Shown piece after piece: positions 59,713 to 64,000 of a stretch of DNA of 64,000 nucleotides. The stretch lies in contig NZ_JACGFN010000002.1 in NCBI RefSeq assembly GCF_016950255.1, positions 248,001 through 312,000 on the forward strand, written 5' to 3'. The DNA is from Pectobacterium brasiliense (lineage in GTDB: Bacteria; Pseudomonadota; Gammaproteobacteria; Enterobacterales; Enterobacteriaceae). Under the pieces are notes generated by a model. The model was given only the letters and a program-made list of their open reading frames with translations, was not told the origin of the DNA and did no database searches. A program made the position numbers and the translations under genes. Every line of letters starts with the position of its first letter. The stretch's first letter is position 1.

Positions 59713-59946
59713 ACCTTGGCCTCCGATTTCTCCTGCGCTGATTCGCCGTGGAAAACGCGGCACAAAGGCGTGCCGCAGGCGTCAGGATCGGTGCCGGTTC
59801 AGTGCCGGTCAAAGACCGTTATCGGCAGCAAGGTGATGCAAAAAGCATGGCTCCATGTAGAGAAGAAGCCAGTAGAAACGCCGCAGGCGTGGGCGCGCTG
59901 CGGCGTGTAGAGAAAATAACGAAGATACGCGGCAAGCCGCCAACAG

Positions 59947-60213
59947 TTAGAACTTGGGCGGCGTTTCCGATGGCGTGTAAGGCACCTTGCCGTCGCCCAA
60001 AAAGCGCTTATTCGTCGCCTCCGCTACCCGGTTGCAGAGTACGTCTCCCATTGCCGTACGCTCGGTCTTGCACTGACGGCGCAGTTCCTTCAAGCGTTCG
60101 GGATCGGCCGCCAGTTCTTCCACGGTCGGGACACCGAAGTCCTGCTTCGGCGGCTCCGACGGGTCGCATGCTGTAAGCGCCGCGACCAGCAGCAAAGGGG
60201 TCATTCGCTTCAT
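59947..60213 (-). CDS. EexN-like entry-exclusion lipoprotein (88 aa)
   Basis: The lipobox LTAC (C16) is followed by VEELAADPERLKELRRQCKTERTAMGDVLCNRVAEATNKRF. This is the EexN pattern and is paralogous to the TrbK-type lipoprotein at 51975-52289. The C-terminus carries RFLGDGKVPYTPSE, nearly the same as the end of TrbJ. It probably blocks entry of a second copy of the element. The start overlaps the lysR stop (ATGA), so the two are co-translated. The following 234 bases to the traG start hold nothing recognised. Confidence 0.82.
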   Translation of the reverse strand: MKRMTPLLLVAALTACDPSEPPKQDFGVPTVEELAADPERLKELRRQCKTERTAMGDVLCNRVAEATNKRFLGDGKVPYTPSETPPKF

Positions 60214-61154
60214 GGCTCGGTGTCCTCCGGGGCATCAGGTTCAGGTGGTTGTTCGGGCCTCGCGCCTTCGAGCAAGTCAATAGCTTGCACCCGCTCGATA
60301 AATCGGGACAGCGCTTCCGAAGGCTCACCTTCGCGATGCAGTAGATAGGTCGTCAGCACTGGGGAACAGCCTGCCAAGGGCCGCGCAACTACGCCCGGTT
60401 CGCGGCTGGCCTCGATGTGTGGTGCGGCAGTCAGGCCCAGCGCGAAGCCCGCTGATACCAGCGCCATCATCAGGTCGTATGAGGACACACGCTCTGCAAT
60501 CAGTGGCTCCATTTCCGCGCGGCGCAGCACCCGCTCGACCTGGCGCGCGTGTCCTTCACAAGCGAGCGGATCACACAGCACGAGGGGGTAACGTATCATC
60601 TCCTCCAGCGGAATGCGCTTGTGTCTGAGCAGCGGGTGGCGAGCTGGCACCGCCACCATTAGCGGATCACTCCACACAGCCTGGGCTGCAATGCCTTCAC
60701 CCACTTCATTGGATTGTGCGAAACCAACGTCGTAAAGGTCGTCGTGCAGCCCTTTGATCTGCTGTGAAAGCGGCACCTCAAACAGACGGATCTCGACTTC
60801 GGGTTCCTCCTGCCGGCACAACGCCAACAAGTTCGGCAAGCGCGATGACGTCGTGCCGTCGGACAGTGCAATGCGTAATTGCCCATGAAAGCCATTGGCC
60901 GCAGCCTGCACGCTGTCTCGGGCTTGCTGCAAGGCTGTGAAGATGCGCGGCACATGCTCAAGAAAAAGCTTGCCTGCCCGTGTCAGTCGTGTGCTGCGGC
61001 TGGTGCGTACGAACAATTGCTCGCCCAGATCTTCTTCCAATTCCCTGATGGTGCGCGACAAGGGCGACTGTTCTATATGTAGTTTTTCCGCAGCTCGGGC
61101 AAAGTGAAGCTCTTCCGCAACAGCGAGGAAACACCGTAAGTGCCGCAGTTCCAT
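60210..61154 (-). CDS. LysR-family regulator of the conjugative element (314 aa)
   Basis: The N-terminal HTH reads MELRHLRCFLAVAEELHFARAAEKLHIEQSPLSRTIRELEE, the BenM/CatR-like start; an effector domain follows and ends in an acidic, Pro-rich tail. ATG 61154 fits the family, so six upstream codons are rejected. It is coupled to eexN by a 4-nt overlap and precedes the transfer operon, so it may control transfer or exclusion. Confidence 0.88.
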   Translation of the reverse strand: MELRHLRCFLAVAEELHFARAAEKLHIEQSPLSRTIRELEEDLGEQLFVRTSRSTRLTRAGKLFLEHVPRIFTALQQARDSVQAAANGFHGQLRIALSDGTTSSRLPNLLALCRQEEPEVEIRLFEVPLSQQIKGLHDDLYDVGFAQSNEVGEGIAAQAVWSDPLMVAVPARHPLLRHKRIPLEEMIRYPLVLCDPLACEGHARQVERVLRRAEMEPLIAERVSSYDLMMALVSAGFALGLTAAPHIEASREPGVVARPLAGCSPVLTTYLLHREGEPSEALSRFIERVQAIDLLEGARPEQPPEPDAPEDTEP

Positions 61155-61258
61155 AGTTTCCCTTGTTCCCAATCGTTCCTATAAGAGCCTTGGTTATTCA
61201 ACAGTCCCACTCACCACAAGAACCACAGTCAAGGCAACGCTCAAAGCGTGCCGAAAGC

Positions 61259-61430
61259 TTATGCCTTATGCCTCTGCAGGGTGGGAGCCAACAGCAACGG
61301 CAGAGCCAACAGCGTTAGAACAACAAGCATGGTGAGCCGAAGGCCGATGTGCTCGCCGATGAAGCCGAGTGGCGAAGGGCCGACGAGAAAGGCCGTGTAG
61401 CCGATCGTGGCCAAAACCGCGATGCGCGCG
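61259..61430. repeat. Duplicated 3' end of the MFS gene, copy 1 (172 bp)
   Basis: This stretch is an imperfect direct copy of 62488-62659, the last 172 bases of the MFS gene including the stop codon. The identical stretch ends at GATGCGCGCG; beyond that the two diverge completely, marking the recombination breakpoint. Confidence 0.85.
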
Positions 61431-61600
61431 ATTAGACCGAACCCGCCGTTCGCGAATCCAGAGAGGTGAACGTGATGCCAGTCATTTGGCACGCCATCTT
61501 TAGACATGTACTGACACATGGGGGCTACCCAAGCCCTGTTTGGGATCGTGACGCCGCCTGTAACCAAAGGCGAAAAAAGGTGGGTTTGTGCCGAAGCCAT
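61259..61600 (-). pseudogene. Chimera: start of an OYE-type flavin oxidoreductase fused to the end of an MFS transporter
   Basis: From ATG 61600 the first about 57 residues (TIPNRAWVAPMCQYMSKDG, NDWHHVHL) are the N-terminus of an Old Yellow Enzyme/YqjM-like NADH:flavin oxidoreductase. From residue 58 on (ARIAVLATIGYTAFLVGPS) the protein is the C-terminal 56 residues of the MFS transporter encoded at 62488-63669. The reading frame is kept across the join. Neither half can work alone, so it is called a remnant of a deletion or recombination event. A longer frame to 61720 is open but has no conserved content. Confidence 0.82.
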
Positions 61601-61719
61601 CAAACGCACATGAATGGTGTAATAGGAGAAAATGGGCAGGGACATAGCGTCCCGGTCTCTTGGCATGCATCCAATTACCGATTGCGCAATCTGATGCATG
61701 CAGAGACGTCGAGATACCA

Positions 61720-62340
61720 TCAGAGCCCGTTGCGGAAGTCGGCGATGCTCACGTCGGTCAACGCGTAGTTGCTGAACGAGACATTGCAGCCATCGGCATT
61801 GGGGGATTGCGCCTCAAAGCCAATTTCCGGCTCCGCCTCGGTGTTGTCAAAAGCGAATGCCCGCACGAAAATCCACTTCACGCCATCCACTGAAGCATGC
61901 AGCGCGTACACGTTCTCTTTACGAGAAATGCGCAGATTTACCTGCTTGCCATCCACAGTAAAAGCATTCGCGTCGTCGGAGGTGCCACCTTTATTGATGA
62001 CTGAAACCACCATGGGCTCCCCGTCTGGGGAATATTCGAAGCACAGCTTCGCCCAGGTGCTCTCATCGACCCGCAAGAGCAGCACACCCGCGTCAAAGGT
62101 GGCTCCGAACTCGACGTGTACTGTGGCACTGAATTGAAAGTCACCGGCCGGAATGCGAGTCATCAACGTCGCCGCATTGTGACGGCTGGCAGACGACACT
62201 ACGGATCCAGCGCGGCCCGGATCTATGAAGATGTCGCTATGCCCGGGTGCGGTGGTGGTCACGCGACCGCTGTTGTTGTCAACCTTCCAGTCAGACCCTT
62301 GCGAAGCAACGAAGTCGTAAGGGACGTTGTGTAGTTTCAT
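61720..62340 (-). CDS. DUF1349 (concanavalin-like) protein (206 aa)
   Basis: Beta-sandwich protein of the DUF1349 family with the pattern DIFIDPGRAG, FDAGVLLLRVDESTWAKLCFEYSPDGEP and VSVINKGGTSDDANAF. No signal peptide. The start MKLHNVPYDF at 62340 has GGAGAG upstream; the 28-residue longer frame is rejected. Function unknown; some relatives bind carbohydrate. It is cargo of the element, between the chimeric remnant and the MFS gene. Confidence 0.82.
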   Translation of the reverse strand: MKLHNVPYDFVASQGSDWKVDNNSGRVTTTAPGHSDIFIDPGRAGSVVSSASRHNAATLMTRIPAGDFQFSATVHVEFGATFDAGVLLLRVDESTWAKLCFEYSPDGEPMVVSVINKGGTSDDANAFTVDGKQVNLRISRKENVYALHASVDGVKWIFVRAFAFDNTEAEPEIGFEAQSPNADGCNVSFSNYALTDVSIADFRNGL

Positions 62341-62487
62341 GACGCTCTCCAGTTCTAGGTTGGCAGAAAGAATCCGCGCGTATTGAAAGTGTCTGATCAG
62401 CGTGTGATGACGCGAACCAGCCATGGTGAAACTATGTCGCTCGCGTGCCTAGTGCGGGCTCAAGGTTTTGAAGAATCCTGTGAAGGC

Positions 62488-62659
62488 TCATGAACTACGC
62501 CTTTGCAAAGTGGTTGCCAACAGCAATGGCAGAGCCAATAGAGCCATGACAAATAGCATCGTGAGCCGTAGGCCTATGTGCTCGCCGATGAAGCCGAGTA
62601 GCGGAGGGCCGACAAGAAAGGCCGTGTAGCCGATCGTGGCCAGAACCGCGATGCGCGCG
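62488..62659. repeat. Duplicated 3' end of the MFS gene, copy 2 (172 bp, inside the intact gene)
   Basis: Partner of the direct repeat at 61259-61430. The copies agree at most positions with scattered substitutions, so the duplication is old or came from a related element rather than a recent tandem event. Confidence 0.85.
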
Positions 62660-63669
62660 GATGGATCATGTCCAACTGAGGCACCGGCTGACATCGCTAC
62701 AGGAAAGCCCAGTGATGCACCGATTCCCCAAAGAAATACGCCGATACCTGCCACAGACAAGGTTGGGGCCAGAACTACTATTAGTATTCCGACTGCGCCG
62801 ATAAGCGCACTGGCGCGAATTACGTTGACGGGTCCGAAACGGCTCAGCACCCCGGTTCCCAAGAACCGTCCCAATGTCATCGTCGCAGCGAAAGCGACGA
62901 ACAGAAGCGAACCAATGGCTTCAGAGGTTTCGTGCGCGTCCACAATCAGCAGTGGTAGCCAGTCGTTGGCGGAGCCTTCGGCCAGCGCCACAGCCAGCAC
63001 AATTGCACCGATGAGGATGAGCTTCGGATCATCCTTGATGGTCGTGATGAAGCCTCGCTTATTTGCGGAATCAGTCGCGCGTGCGCCGTGTGATCCGACC
63101 ACACCGTAGGCGACATAGACCAGCATCGGACACAGCAGCGCACAGACGACGAGCATGTGCGAGGTAACGGACAAGCCTTTTGCAACCAGTAGCAGACCAC
63201 ACACGGCACCGAGCGTCGTACCCAGGCTGAAGCAGCCGTGTACCAGCGTTAGCACGGGTCGCCCCAGCCCACGTTCCACATGCGCCCCCAACACGTTGAC
63301 GGCCACTTCGGCCTGGGCCATTCCAAAACCAACCAGGCCCAAGCCAAAGCCTGTCATCCAAGCCAAAGCGAGGTGAGTACCGCTCGACAGCACGATCAGG
63401 CCCGCCAGAGCGAGCGTCATGCCAGCGCAGACTGCACGATCTGCACCAATACGGGCCACGATGTTGCCGGCCAGCAGAATCCCGCCCATCGAGCCAAGCG
63501 AGAACCCGAAAAGGATCAGACCCATCTCTGCTGTGGATGCGCTCAGAGCGTCGCGGATAGAGGGCGTGCGCACGATCCAGGAGGCCATGACAAAGCCGAG
63601 CACGAGGAAACATCCGAACAATGCCCGGCGCGTTTTGAGCAATCTTGCGTTTTCAGTATTCACATTCAT
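62488..63669 (-). CDS. Major facilitator superfamily transporter (393 aa)
   Basis: Twelve hydrophobic segments, with the loop motif GFSLGSMGGILLAGNIVARIGADRAV between spans 2 and 3. It resembles the sugar- or drug-type MFS group without a clear substrate. It is the intact parent of the tail found in the chimeric gene 1.2 kb away. Flanked by DUF1349 and UvrA-like genes, all in the same direction. Confidence 0.88.
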   Translation of the reverse strand: MNVNTENARLLKTRRALFGCFLVLGFVMASWIVRTPSIRDALSASTAEMGLILFGFSLGSMGGILLAGNIVARIGADRAVCAGMTLALAGLIVLSSGTHLALAWMTGFGLGLVGFGMAQAEVAVNVLGAHVERGLGRPVLTLVHGCFSLGTTLGAVCGLLLVAKGLSVTSHMLVVCALLCPMLVYVAYGVVGSHGARATDSANKRGFITTIKDDPKLILIGAIVLAVALAEGSANDWLPLLIVDAHETSEAIGSLLFVAFAATMTLGRFLGTGVLSRFGPVNVIRASALIGAVGILIVVLAPTLSVAGIGVFLWGIGASLGFPVAMSAGASVGHDPSARIAVLATIGYTAFLVGPPLLGFIGEHIGLRLTMLFVMALLALPLLLATTLQRRSS

Positions 63670-63687
63670 TCTTGGTTGCAGGAGGCC

Positions 63688-64000
63688 TTAGGCCTTGCTG
63701 GTTGATCTGACGAAGCAAGCCGTTTGTTTGCCTACCAGTTCATTGGAGAGATAAGGCGCTGTCCGGCTTGCCTTTACGGCAGCCACTACCTCTGGAGGCC
63801 CACTGACCACCACTCGGCCTCCCGAATTGCCAGCCCCTGGTCCCATGTCGATGACCCAATCACACGCCGCGACCACGCGCATGTCGTGCTCGACCACCAC
63901 AACTGTGTTGCCTGCCTGGACCAATCCATCGAGTTGCAGGAGCAAGCGATCGACATCCGCCGGGTGCAGTCCAGTGGTGGGCTCGTCCAGCACGTAAAGG
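63688..64000 (-). CDS. UvrA-like ABC ATPase, C-terminal part (5' end beyond the window)
   Basis: Open on the minus strand from the right edge for 104 codons. It carries the UvrA-type Walker B/D-loop [24 protein letters not shown] and the [28 protein letters not shown] region. This is the end of a UvrA or UvrA2-like protein; a mobile-element UvrA2-type paralogue, often linked to drug or DNA-damage tolerance, is more likely than the housekeeping uvrA. It ends 19 bases before the MFS start. Confidence 0.85.
   Translation of the reverse strand, partial: LYVLDEPTTGLHPADVDRLLLQLDGLVQAGNTVVVVEHDMRVVAACDWVIDMGPGAGNSGGRVVVSGPPEVVAAVKASRTAPYLSNELVGKQTACFVRSTSKA

Larger units (their letters stand above)
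47043..64000. mobile_element. Tn4371-type integrative and conjugative element, one end (partial)
   Basis: A block of at least 17 kb with high GC and tightly overlapping minus-strand genes: lysR-eexN, traG-copG-trbB-C-D-E-J-trbK-L-F-G-I-DUF2274. This gene order, including the RHH protein after traG, the extra lipoproteins and DUF2274 after trbI, is that of Tn4371-like elements. Integrase, relaxase and replication/partition genes are not in the window and should lie to the right. The accessory genes at 61.2-64 kb are cargo. Confidence 0.8.

Noticed and set aside
61601..61720. Longer start of the oxidoreductase-MFS chimera
   Set aside because: The extra 40 residues have no similarity to the oxidoreductase N-terminus, which begins at MASAQTHLFSPL.

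Overview
The window reads as a chromosome segment of an enterobacterium, most likely a soft-rot Pectobacterium. The reasons are the near-E. coli-like housekeeping proteins (FolD, CysS, PpiB, LpxH, PurE/PurK, SdaC/SdaB, Ppk/Ppx), a full arnBCADTEF-ugd locus, an sfuABC iron importer and a Gram-negative dlt operon. From about 47.04 kb the sequence becomes GC-rich, and the genes become those of a Tn4371-type conjugative element that continues past the right edge.

Layout. 0-1.3 kb: 5' part of a type I restriction R subunit (minus). 1.5-3.8 kb: a two-gene oxidative operon (PvcB/IsnB-like Fe/2-oxoglutarate oxygenase plus a PHBH-type FAD monooxygenase). 4.0-8.1 kb: a dlt-type operon in the order dltD-dltX-dltB-dltA-dltC, including a 40-residue DltX-like peptide gene. 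8.6-11.5 kb: small lipoprotein, hypothetical protein, divergent LysR/cupin pair, orphan PTS IIA. 12-15.8 kb: sfuABC ferric iron importer behind a Fur-like box. 15.8-24.7 kb: ugd and arnBCADTEF (lipid A aminoarabinose). 25-33.6 kb: diguanylate cyclase, folD, ybcJ, cysS, doxX-like, ppiB, lpxH, purEK. 34-36.9 kb: sdaC-sdaB. 37-42 kb: XRE regulator and an enlarged pstCAB without pstS. 42.3-46.9 kb: ppk-ppx, a YjfB-family gene with a near-perfect sigma-28 promoter, and a YfgG-like protein. 47-64 kb: traG-copG-trbBCDEJ-trbK-trbLFGI-DUF2274 transfer operon, preceded by lysR-eexN and a cargo region (DUF1349, MFS, UvrA-like, and an oxidoreductase/MFS chimera).

How it fits together. Three perfect PmrA boxes (YTTAAK-N5-YTTAAK) lie at arnB, at the small lipoprotein gene divergent from dlt, and at sfuA next to the Fur-like box. 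This suggests that one envelope- and iron-sensing circuit links two surface-charge systems (arn and possibly dlt) with ferric iron import. In the mobile element, two related exclusion-type lipoproteins flank or sit within the transfer genes. One of them carries a C-terminal motif also found at the end of TrbJ.

All calls come from reading sequence and translations; no database search was run.
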